Below, in pieces: positions 24,782 through 30,606 of a stretch of DNA of 30,606 bases (its first letter is position 1; each line of letters starts with the position of its first letter). The stretch lies in contig JAHAGQ010000026.1 in assembly GCA_018373675.1 (NCBI GenBank), forward strand, positions 1-30,606. Direction: 5' to 3'. The stretch comes from Collinsella sp. Lineage in GTDB: Bacteria > Actinomycetota > Coriobacteriia > Coriobacteriales > Coriobacteriaceae. The notes beneath the pieces were generated by a model. The model made no database searches. It saw only the letters and a list, made by a program, of their open reading frames with translations, and had not been told where the DNA came from. The position numbers were made by a program, and so were the translations under genes.

Positions 24782-25786
24782 ATGACTGTTACGTTCGAAG
24801 GTTACGAGCGCCGCGCTGACAAGATCAACAAGTGCCTCGCCGACAACGGCATCGCCTCCCTCGAGGAAGCTCTGCAGATCTGCACCGACAAGGGCTTCAA
24901 CCCGCGTGAGATCGTCAACAACACCCAGTCCATCGCCTTCCAGAACGCCGAGTGGGCCTACACCCTCGGTTGCGCTCTCGCTGTCAAGCGTGGCGCCAAG
25001 TCCGCTTCTGAGGCTGCCGCCATCATCGGCGAGGGCATCCAGGCCTTCACCGTTCCCGGCTCCGTCGCCGAGGACCGCAAGGTCGGTCTGGGTCACGGCA
25101 ACCTGGGCGCAATGCTGCTCTCCGACGACACCGAGTGCTTCGCCTTCCTGGCCGGCCACGAGTCCTTCGCTGCTGCTGAGGGCGCCATCGGCCTGGCTCT
25201 GAACGCCAACAAGGCTCGTAAGAAGCCGCTGCGCGTCATCCTCAACGGTCTGGGCAAGGACGCCGCCCAGATCATCGCCCGCATCAACGGCTTCACCTAT
25301 GTGAAGACCCAGTTCGACTACTACACGGGCGAGCTCAAGGTCGTCGAGACCATCCCCTACTCCGATGGTCCCCGCGCTGCCGTTAACTGCTACGGCTCCG
25401 ACGACGTCCGCGAGGGCGTTGCCATCATGTGGCACGAGAACGTCGACATCTCGATCACCGGTAACTCCACCAACCCCACGCGCTTCCAGCACCCCGTCGC
25501 TGGCACCTACAAGAAGGAGCGCATCGAGGCTGGCAAGAAGTACTTCTCCGTCGCTTCTGGTGGCGGCACTGGCCGTACCCTGCACCCGGACAACATGGGC
25601 GCCGGCCCTGCCTCTTACGGCATGACCGACACCATGGGCCGCATGCACTCCGACGCCCAGTTCGCCGGTTCTTCCTCCGTGCCTGCGCACGTCGACATGA
25701 TGGGTCTCATCGGCATGGGCAACAACCCCATGGTCGGTGCCACCGTCGCCTGCGCTGTCGCCGTCGAGGAGGCCCTCAAGGCCTAA
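24782..25786 (+). CDS. GGGtGRT family protein
   Basis: 334-residue protein of the family named after its GGGtGRT motif, seen here as ASGGGTGRTLHPDN near residue 258. Other recognisable stretches are ALAVKRGAKSASEAAAIIGEG, GHGNLGAMLLSDDTECFAFLAGHESFAAAEGAIG and GMGNNPMVGATVACAVAVEEAL. No catalytic family is recognisable and its function is unknown; it has been linked to Fe-S metabolism only through its standard partnership with the NifU-like gene upstream. A good ribosome-binding site (AAAGGGAGGG) precedes ATG 24782, and a strong terminator follows. The gene's codon use is strongly biased towards GCC/CTC/ATC/AAG codons, suggesting high expression (inference). Confidence 0.9.
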   Translation: MTVTFEGYERRADKINKCLADNGIASLEEALQICTDKGFNPREIVNNTQSIAFQNAEWAYTLGCALAVKRGAKSASEAAAIIGEGIQAFTVPGSVAEDRKVGLGHGNLGAMLLSDDTECFAFLAGHESFAAAEGAIGLALNANKARKKPLRVILNGLGKDAAQIIARINGFTYVKTQFDYYTGELKVVETIPYSDGPRAAVNCYGSDDVREGVAIMWHENVDISITGNSTNPTRFQHPVAGTYKKERIEAGKKYFSVASGGGTGRTLHPDNMGAGPASYGMTDTMGRMHSDAQFAGSSSVPAHVDMMGLIGMGNNPMVGATVACAVAVEEALKA

Positions 25787-25821
25787 TCGCGCCCGCGCGA
25801 TGCTCATATAGTTGAGCTTTG

Positions 25822-25855
25822 GAGTCGCTACCTTTCGAGGTAGCGACTCTTTTTG
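25822..25855 (+). terminator. Strong Rho-independent terminator after GGGtGRT
   Basis: An 11-bp perfect stem (25822-25832 and 25839-25849) with a 6-base loop TTTCGA is followed by TTTTT then GTTTG. It closes the NifU-like/GGGtGRT operon. Confidence 0.93.
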
Positions 25856-25903
25856 TTTGCCCCGTCTCAAATTGGTTACTCTTATTAAAGGGTCCGATGT
25901 ATC

Positions 25904-25970
25904 AGTTGTGGTGAAATACGGACTGAATTGCATCCATACAGGCCAAAACAGTCCGTATTCCACCGCAACT
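25904..25970. repeat. Long inverted repeat, 22-base arms, 23-base loop
   Basis: Arms 25904-25925 and 25949-25970 are complementary at 20 of 22 positions plus one G-T wobble, sharing the core AATACGGACTG. It lies between the GGGtGRT terminator and the FAD oxidoreductase gene and has no U-run. It could be an operator, an RNA structure in the oxidoreductase leader, or a dispersed intergenic repeat. I see no second copy in this window. Confidence 0.85.
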
Positions 25971-26107
25971 TATCAAATGGGCCGACCGAAGTGGCCGAGT
26001 CCACCTGACGCCCACCTGCCATATTTGCCCTTTACCGATTTGCCGAGTCTTTGCGGCCCCATTGCCGATCACCCGTGCGACAATGCGCCGGACGAGAAAG
26101 GAATCCA

Positions 26108-27634
26108 ATGGAATCGACTGATGTACTGGTAATTGGATCTGGCATTGCGGGCCTTTGTGCCGCCATCGAAGCGGCACGCACGGGCGCAACCGTCGCTGTG
26201 GCAAGCGCCGGCAAGACCATGAGTGGATCGAGCTTCTTCCCTGGAACCTGGGGCCTAGGGCTTATCGGACCCGTTAACGAAGACGACGAACAAGACCTCA
26301 TCGACAACATCCAGACCGTCGGCGGCGGTGTCGCCGACCCCGAGCTTGTCCAGACGTTTGTCCACGGCATTCCCCAGGCAATTGAATGGCTCGAGCAAGA
26401 CCTGGGCGTTGAGCTCAAGCGTCCGCAAAACGCTGAGAGCTCTCAGCAAAAGCAGTTTATCCCCTGCTTTGACCACAAAACGCGCATGTGGCGCGGCCTC
26501 ACCCGCAAGCCCCTTGAGGACGCTCTGACAGCCCGGATCGAGTCGCTCGGCATTCGCCTGCTCCCCCGCCATGAGCTTATCGACCTTGTTGAGGACACGA
26601 ACGGCAGAATCACCGGAACCGCGCTCTACAACCTCACCGAAGATCGAATCGTGCCCTTTGCTACCAAAGCCACGATCATCGCAGCCGGTGGCACGGGTGG
26701 CCTGTTCGAGCGAAGCCTCACTTCCGCCGACGTGCTCAGCTCATCACAGGCCATCGCACTGGCGCACGGCGCATCGCTTACTAATATGGAGTTCATGCAG
26801 ATGATGCCCGGCTTCATCGAGCCCAAGCGCAACCTTGTCTTTAACGAGAAGACCTGGCGCTACGTACATGTAGACCAGCCGGCAGATATTGCCGACGACA
26901 AGCTGGACGACCTGCTCGAGCAGCGCTCTGGATATGGTCCCTTCACGTCACGCTTGGCCTCCCGCGCTATCGATCTCGTCATCGATCAGGCAGGTGTCGA
27001 AGGCCTGGCACTCCACTACGACTTCCCCCGCGAGGATGTCCCAGAGTTTGTGCAGACCTTTGCCACCTGGCTGCAAGACGAGCACGGCATCGCCCCGACT
27101 GACGAGATGCGCGTTGCGATGTATGCCCACGCCGCTAACGGCGGCATCAAGATCGATAAGACCGCGCACACGGGCGTTGAGGGCCTCTACGCTTGCGGCG
27201 AGGCGACAGGCGGCATGCACGGCGCCGACCGCATTGGTGGCTTGTCAAGCGCCAACGGCATCGTGTTCGGGCGCATCGCAGGCGCATCGGCAGCCCTTGC
27301 AGCGCAGAAAGAGCCTGAGACAGCCCTGAAGGCGGATATCGCCCTCCCCCAGCACGGCATTGCCACAACAGATGCCGAACGCCTGACACACAGCCTTAGG
27401 CACGCGATGAGCACCTATTGCATGATCAACAGGACCGAAACAGGCCTATCCGAGGCCCTGCAACAGCTTGAAAGCCTGCAAGACAAGGCCATGGCGCTGA
27501 GCAAGCCGCATGCCGATGACAGCGAGATCGCAGCCCTCGCCCGCCTACAGTCGCAGATTCGACTAGCACAGGAAATGGTCAAAGCCATGCGCAAGCGAAC
27601 TGAAAGCTTAGGTTCGCACTATCGAGCAGACTAA
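26108..27634 (+). CDS. FAD-dependent oxidoreductase (fumarate reductase/aspartate oxidase superfamily)
   Basis: 508-residue flavoprotein. The N-terminal Rossmann motif VLVIGSGIAGLCAAIEAA (Gly10-x-Gly12-x-x-Gly15) binds FAD. TIIAAGGTGGLFERS and the late GLYACGEATGGMHGADRIGGLSSANGIVFGRIAG are the superfamily's second and third FAD-contact regions, and the tail is the helical C-terminal domain of L-aspartate-oxidase-like proteins. TSRLASRAIDLVI corresponds to the region holding the proton-shuttle Arg. Where NadB and fumarate reductases read EFxQxHPT, this protein has MEFMQMMPG, so the substrate-binding His is missing and the substrate is uncertain. Start ATG 26108 follows GAAAGGA (26096-26102). 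No quinolinate synthase or fumarate reductase partner genes adjoin, so I do not call it nadB. Confidence 0.83.
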   Translation: MESTDVLVIGSGIAGLCAAIEAARTGATVAVASAGKTMSGSSFFPGTWGLGLIGPVNEDDEQDLIDNIQTVGGGVADPELVQTFVHGIPQAIEWLEQDLGVELKRPQNAESSQQKQFIPCFDHKTRMWRGLTRKPLEDALTARIESLGIRLLPRHELIDLVEDTNGRITGTALYNLTEDRIVPFATKATIIAAGGTGGLFERSLTSADVLSSSQAIALAHGASLTNMEFMQMMPGFIEPKRNLVFNEKTWRYVHVDQPADIADDKLDDLLEQRSGYGPFTSRLASRAIDLVIDQAGVEGLALHYDFPREDVPEFVQTFATWLQDEHGIAPTDEMRVAMYAHAANGGIKIDKTAHTGVEGLYACGEATGGMHGADRIGGLSSANGIVFGRIAGASAALAAQKEPETALKADIALPQHGIATTDAERLTHSLRHAMSTYCMINRTETGLSEALQQLESLQDKAMALSKPHADDSEIAALARLQSQIRLAQEMVKAMRKRTESLGSHYRAD

Positions 27635-27694
27635 ATCGATTCTCACTTTGAGTTTGATCACAACTTCTCAACATGCATCGAGTCCCGTAAGCAT

Positions 27695-27751
27695 GATTCC
27701 CCTAAGGAGAACACGCCTACGGGGCTTTAGCCGTGTTTCCCTAAGGGAATC
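27695..27751. repeat. Compound inverted repeat downstream of the FAD oxidoreductase
   Basis: Arms 27695-27715 and 27732-27751 pair over about 20 bases with a few mismatches (cores GATTCCC / GGGAATC and AACACG / CGTGTT) around a 16-base loop. The right arm contains its own near-palindrome TTCCCTAAGGGAA. It has no U-run. It lies between the oxidoreductase stop and the duplicated tRNA-Lys 3' segment, in a stretch with no credible gene. Confidence 0.65.
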
Positions 27752-27765
27752 ACGGTGCAGATTAC

Positions 27766-27868
27766 TCAGCTCCGCGCCCTTTCGGGTTCGACCCCATGCG
27801 TGGTCAACAAAAAACGACCAGCCTGAGCCAGTCGCTTTAACAATCTTTGGGTGGGCCGTCAGGGGGTC
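27766..27868 (-). repeat. Direct repeat copy A: partial duplicate of the tRNA-Lys 3' end and its downstream terminator
   Basis: This 103-base segment matches copy B (27942-28045) at all but about seven positions. Its right end carries only the last ~17 bases of a tRNA-Lys gene and then diverges abruptly, so the tRNA body is missing. It also carries a slightly damaged version of the tRNA terminator hairpin (CGAC...GTCG, then A-run). Confidence 0.85.
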
Positions 27869-27941
27869 AGCCTGCTGCGCAGGCGGTCGCTGCGGCGCTT
27901 CGCGCCTTGCGCGCTGCGCTGGCAAATGCTTACGCATTTCT

Positions 27942-28045
27942 TCAGCTCCGCGCCCCGACGGGTTCGACCCCATGCGAGGTTAACAAAAAAGCGACCAGCC
28001 TGAGCCAGTCGCTTTAACTATCTTTGGGTGGGCCGTCAGGGGGTC
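27942..28045 (-). repeat. Direct repeat copy B: tRNA-Lys 3' end plus downstream region
   Basis: The full version of the repeated segment, contiguous with the intact tRNA-Lys gene at 28029-28101. The 73 bases between copies A and B are GC-rich with many GCGC steps and show no gene. Confidence 0.85.
27984..28014 (-). terminator. Terminator of the tRNA cluster
   Basis: On the minus strand AGCGAC...GTCGCT (28008-28013 and 27990-27995) with an inner CTG/CAG pairing is followed by six T. It lies about 15 bases beyond the last tRNA-Lys 3' end. Confidence 0.8.
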
Positions 28046-28101
28046 GAACCCTGGACCTTGGGATTAAGAGTCCCCTGCTCTACCAACTGAGCTAACGACC
28101 C
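28029..28101 (-). tRNA. tRNA-Lys (anticodon CTT), copy nearest the terminator
   Basis: Minus-strand cloverleaf: acceptor GGGTCGT / ACGGCCC, D-arm AGCTCAGTTGGTAGAGC, anticodon CTT within GGGACTCTTAATCCC, T-loop GGTTCGACC. The sequence is identical to the second copy at 28148-28220, but the bases after the discriminator A read CCC rather than CCA, so the 3' CCA would need to be added enzymatically. Confidence 0.95.
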
Positions 28102-28144
28102 AAAGCTAAAGTCCGTTGTGGAGGACTTTAGAGGAGATATCGTG

Positions 28145-28220
28145 TGGTGGGCCGTCAGGGGGTCGAACCCTGGACCTTGGGATTAAGAGTCCCCTGCTCT
28201 ACCAACTGAGCTAACGACCC
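28145..28220 (-). tRNA. tRNA-Lys (anticodon CTT), upstream copy with encoded CCA
   Basis: Same 73-base body as the neighbouring tRNA-Lys, here followed by an encoded CCA (28145-28147). The two copies are separated by ~45 bases, and a shared precursor with tRNA-His is likely since all three lie on the minus strand and only the last is followed by a terminator. Confidence 0.95.
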
Positions 28221-28242
28221 GATATCAACACGAAGCAAGAAC

Positions 28243-28320
28243 TGGGGTGGGTAAAGGGACTCGAACCCTCGACCTACGGGACCACAACCCGTCGCTCTAG
28301 CCAACTGAGCTACACCCACC
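28243..28320 (-). tRNA. tRNA-His (anticodon GTG)
   Basis: Minus-strand cloverleaf with the extra G(-1) pairing with C73, as in bacterial tRNA-His: 5' GGTGGGTG, anticodon GTG in GGGTTGTGGTCCC, T-arm GAGGGTTCGAGTCCC, 3' ACCCACC plus encoded CCA. It is the first gene of the three-tRNA cluster; upstream (28321-28460) I see no clear promoter for it. Confidence 0.95.
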
Positions 28321-28485
28321 GTGTCCTGTGCGCTTCGCGCTCGACTATTATTGCAAGGAACGCCACGCGATGCAAGCCCCAATTTTCAAGAATTTTGAAA
28401 AGAGTTTTTCGAGACCATTTCGAGCAAATCCCACCGGTTTCATAGGAGTAAACTTGCCCCACTGCAAATCCTCGAAAGGACCGTC

Positions 28486-29667
28486 ATGAAAGAACTCTCC
28501 AACCGCACGGCAACGTTTACCGATTCCGTCATCCGCCGCATGACACGCATCTCCAATAAGTACGGCGCTGTCAATCTCTCACAGGGCTTCCCTGACTTCG
28601 ATCCCCCGGCGCAGCTACTCGATAGCCTCAGCACCATCGCCGCCGATCCCAAGCCGCTCTATCACCAGTACTCCATCACCTGGGGCTCCCAGGCCATGCG
28701 CGAGGCGCTTGCCGCCAAACAGGAGCACTTTATGGGCATGCCGGTGAACCCCAACGAGAATATCGTAGTCACCTGCGGCTCCACCGAGGCCATGATGGCC
28801 GCCATGATGACGGTCACGAACCCCGGCGATAAGGTCGTCATCTTCTCGCCGTTCTACGAGAACTACGGCGCCGACACGATCCTTTCGGGTGCCGAGCCCA
28901 TCTACGTGCCGCTCAACCCGCCCACATTCGACTTTGACCGCGAGACACTCGAGGCGGCCTTCCGCGACAACGACCCCAAGGCCATCGTCCTGTGCAACCC
29001 TTCCAACCCCTGCGGCAAGGTCTTTACGCGCGAGGAGCTCACCTTTATCGCCGACCTCTGCAAAAAGTACGACGCCTACTGCATTACCGACGAGGTATAC
29101 GAGCACATCGTCTACGCGCCCCACGAGCACGTCTGTATGGCCACGCTGCCCGGCATGTTCGAGCGCACCATCAGCTGCAGTTCGCTGTCTAAGACGTACT
29201 CCATCACCGGCTGGCGTCTTGGCTACACCATTGCCCCGGCCAAGATCACCGAGCGCATCAAGAAGGTCCACGACTTCCTCACCGTGGGTGCCGCCGCTCC
29301 CCTGCAGGAAGCCGTCGTCACCGCCCTCAATTTCGACGGCAGCTATTACGATGAGGTCCTTGACCTCTATACCGCCAAACGCGACCTGTTCTGCCAAGGG
29401 CTCGATAGTATCGGACTTAAGCACAACGTACCGCAGGGCGCCTACTACGTGATGATGGATATCTCTGAGTTTGGCTACGACAGCGACCTCGAGTTCTGCA
29501 AGGACCTGGCCTCAAAGGTGGGCGTGGGCGCCGTGCCCGGCTCGAGCTTCTTCCGCGAGCCCGTCAACCATCTGATTCGTTTCCACTTTGCCAAGCGAGA
29601 CGAGACGCTTAACGCGGCGCTGGAGAACCTCAAGTCGCTACGTGATAAAATCAAGCCGCGCGGGTAA
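28486..29667 (+). CDS. PLP-dependent class I/II aminotransferase
   Basis: 393-residue fold-type I aminotransferase. The PLP Schiff-base lysine is Lys236 in SSLSKTYSITGWRLGY; NPSNPCGKVFTREEL holds the Asn contact, DEVYEHIVY the Asp that binds the pyridine N, and IRFHFAK the substrate-carboxylate Arg. QYSITWGSQAMREALA near residue 60-75 resembles the kynurenine/methionine aminotransferase branch (YbdL-like, also cysteine-S-conjugate lyase-like) rather than classical AspC. The exact amino acid substrate cannot be told. ATG 28486 follows GAAAGGA. It is a single-gene unit: the tRNA cluster is divergent from it and a terminator follows. Confidence 0.92.
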   Translation: MKELSNRTATFTDSVIRRMTRISNKYGAVNLSQGFPDFDPPAQLLDSLSTIAADPKPLYHQYSITWGSQAMREALAAKQEHFMGMPVNPNENIVVTCGSTEAMMAAMMTVTNPGDKVVIFSPFYENYGADTILSGAEPIYVPLNPPTFDFDRETLEAAFRDNDPKAIVLCNPSNPCGKVFTREELTFIADLCKKYDAYCITDEVYEHIVYAPHEHVCMATLPGMFERTISCSSLSKTYSITGWRLGYTIAPAKITERIKKVHDFLTVGAAAPLQEAVVTALNFDGSYYDEVLDLYTAKRDLFCQGLDSIGLKHNVPQGAYYVMMDISEFGYDSDLEFCKDLASKVGVGAVPGSSFFREPVNHLIRFHFAKRDETLNAALENLKSLRDKIKPRG

Positions 29668-29694
29668 GGACGGCCCGGCAACTAAAGCAACCAA

Positions 29695-29736
29695 AGAAGC
29701 CCCGCACCGCCCGCCGCGTTGCGAGGCTTCTTTTTA
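29695..29736 (+). terminator. Rho-independent terminator after the aminotransferase
   Basis: AGAAGCC (29695-29701) pairs with GGCTTCT (29725-29731), extended by CGCA/TGCG after one mismatch, and is followed by TTTTTAT. Confidence 0.88.
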
Positions 29737-29764
29737 TAACGCTTTCTTAAATAGTTTAGAGCCC

Positions 29765-29770
29765 TATACT
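29765..29770 (+). promoter_or_regulatory. Candidate -10 for the ROK kinase gene
   Basis: TATACT lies 38 bases before the kinase start. The -35 region is weak. Position between the preceding terminator and the start codon supports it. Confidence 0.35.
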
Positions 29771-29808
29771 CTAGTCACGGAGCAACTCGTCCCAGAGAGA
29801 GGAATACT

Positions 29809-30519
29809 ATGGCAGAACAGCAGCTTATCGGAGCGCTCGAGGCCGGCGGCACCAAGATGGTCTGCGCCACGGGCTATGCAGACGGTACGGTGCTGGAGCG
29901 TGAGCAGATCGCGACCACGACCCCGCAGGAGACCGTTGAGGCCGTCAATGCATGGTTTGCCGACAAGGGCATCACCGCGCTGGGCATCGGCGCCTTTGGC
30001 CCCACCGCAGTCAACCCCGCGTCGCCCCAATACGGCAAGATCCTGGAGACGCCCAAAACGGCATGGCGCTACTTTGATCTGCTGGGCACCATCCAAAACG
30101 AGCTCAATATTCCCTGTGGCTACGACACCGACGTCAACGTTGCCTGCTTGGGCGAGGTCACCTTTGGTTGCGCCCAGGGCCTCACCGACGTGGTCTACCT
30201 GACCATCGGCACCGGCGTGGGCGCCGGCGTGCTCTCGGGCGGTAAGCTCGTGCACGGCATGATGCATCCCGAGGCCGGCCACATCCTGGTCACGCGCGAC
30301 CCGCGCGACACCATCGGCGAGCATAGCGCCTGCCCCTTCCACGACAACTGCCTAGAGGGCCTCATCGCCGGCCCCGGCGTTAAAAAGCGCTGGGACGGCA
30401 AAAGCGCCGGAGACATGGCCGATGACCCGGAGGCCATGGACCTGCTCGCCGGCTATCTGGCGCAGGCGCTCATGACCTACACGCTGTGCTACGCGCCGCA
30501 AAAGATTAGGCTCTGTTAG
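29809..30519 (+). pseudogene. ROK-family fructokinase-type sugar kinase, C-terminus cut off by an insertion
   Basis: The frame gives 236 residues of a ROK kinase that is normally ~290. Present are the ATP-binding GALEAGGTKMVCA (8-20), the catalytic Asp in GYDTDVNVACLGE, GTGVGAGVLSGG, and the fructokinase-type zinc motif with His and Cys in HPEAGH...EHSACPFHDNCLEGLIAGPG. Homology stops at CYAPQKI (near residue 233); the family continues with a GGGV-type segment and a helical C-terminus needed for the second lobe. The final codons RLC-stop come from foreign sequence that starts GGCTCTGTTAG. Start ATG 29809 follows GAGAGAGGAA. The gene probably phosphorylated fructose or a similar hexose before being disrupted. 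A residual activity is unlikely. Confidence 0.82.
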
Positions 30520-30606
30520 ACCAGGATTGACATGCCGACCTGCCGGCTAACTCGCCGTCTCCCCGTCGGGCGCCGGCGTCTTGACCCTCATCTCGAACGG
30601 CATCCC
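30509..30606. mobile_element. End of an insertion sequence, continuing past the window
   Basis: At 30509 the kinase gene breaks and GGCTCTGTTAGACC begins, which looks like an IS terminal inverted repeat (ISL3-family ends often start GGCTCT; this assignment is tentative). About 37 bases further in, a minus-strand reading frame ends, as expected for the 3' end of a transposase gene close to an IS terminus. Confidence 0.6.
30547..30606 (-). CDS. 3' end of a probable transposase gene (partial)
   Basis: The minus strand from the window edge reads GMPFEMRVKTPAPDGETAS then a TAG stop at 30547-30549. Only 19 residues are visible, so the family cannot be named. Its position just inside the putative IS end and its orientation towards that end fit a transposase C-terminus. 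Confidence 0.4.
   Translation of the reverse strand, partial: GMPFEMRVKTPAPDGETAS

Noticed and set aside
24038..25963. 641-codon open frame antisense to the NifU-like and GGGtGRT genes
   Set aside because: It mirrors the codon bias of the two sense genes, has low-complexity Val/Gly/Ala/Asp/Leu composition with no recognisable motif, and lacks a ribosome-binding site. The sense genes have clear families.
26108..27634. Calling the flavoprotein nadB
   Set aside because: The EFxQxHPT signature is missing and no nadA or nadC gene adjoins it, so only superfamily level is supported.
27668..27973. 101-codon minus-strand frame in the tRNA-Lys downstream region
   Set aside because: It is built from the duplicated tRNA 3' segment, its terminator and the compound palindrome. 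Arg/Gly-rich translation of this sort arises from repeat DNA, and there is no ribosome-binding site.
27690..28350. CRISPR-like repetition
   Set aside because: The repeats are two tRNA genes, a 104-base direct repeat and hairpins; there are no short, evenly spaced repeats with unique spacers and no cas genes.
28155..28382. 75-codon frame over the tRNA genes
   Set aside because: It is simply a translation of tRNA-Lys and tRNA-His sequence.

Overview
The window looks like chromosome of a high-GC, anaerobic, gut-type actinobacterium of the class Coriobacteriia, most likely Collinsella or a close relative. This is inferred from strong G/C bias at third codon positions, a SUF-only Fe-S system in the order sufC-B-D-S-U, the NifU-like/GGGtGRT gene pair, an MPKTG-anchored wall protein and an array of family-2 glycosyltransferases. 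No marker gene fixes the genus.

Region 1 (1-3520) is a worn, comparatively AT-rich border. It holds a secreted zinc N-acetylmuramoyl-L-alanine amidase whose repeat-bearing C-terminus runs off the left edge. It also holds three gene relics: a small membrane-protein scrap, the 3' end of a duplicated glycosyltransferase with a nonsense codon and a frameshift, and the C-terminal half of an archaeal-type AAA ATPase.

Region 2 (3525-12868) is a surface-polysaccharide locus. Five GT2 genes lie head to tail on the minus strand, one of them an 828-residue protein with two GT-A domains. Two others are close paralogues with near-identical 5' DNA. Divergent from them are a membrane acyltransferase and a sixth, GlfT2-like, glycosyltransferase. 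No complete flippase, polymerase or exporter gene is visible, so the locus probably continues to the left.

Region 3 (12893-16709) has a degenerate AAA-ATPase-like (DUF1703-type) protein and a large secreted, sortase-anchored protein with a lysozyme-like head and a long acidic/basic stalk.

Region 4 (16848-25786) is devoted to iron-sulfur assembly. An IscR-like Rrf2 regulator with three cysteines is divergent from sufCBDSU. The 224 bp between regulator and sufC carries two copies of TGGGACAA-N15-TTGTCCCA, and a third copy with the same spacing lies across the sufU stop codon. Beyond a terminator come a Y1-transposase-like protein that has lost its catalytic residues but gained a C-terminal HTH, then a NifU-like scaffold gene and a GGGtGRT gene ending in a strong terminator.

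Region 5 (25850-30606) holds a strong 22-bp inverted repeat, an FAD-dependent oxidoreductase, a repeat-rich stretch next to two identical tRNA-Lys genes and a tRNA-His gene, a class I/II aminotransferase, and a ROK-family fructokinase cut off by what appears to be the end of an insertion sequence running off the right edge.

The strongest candidates for something undescribed are the three-site operator pattern bracketing the suf operon, the catalytically dead Y1-like protein sitting between the two Fe-S gene groups, and the uncharacterised NifU-like/GGGtGRT pair.
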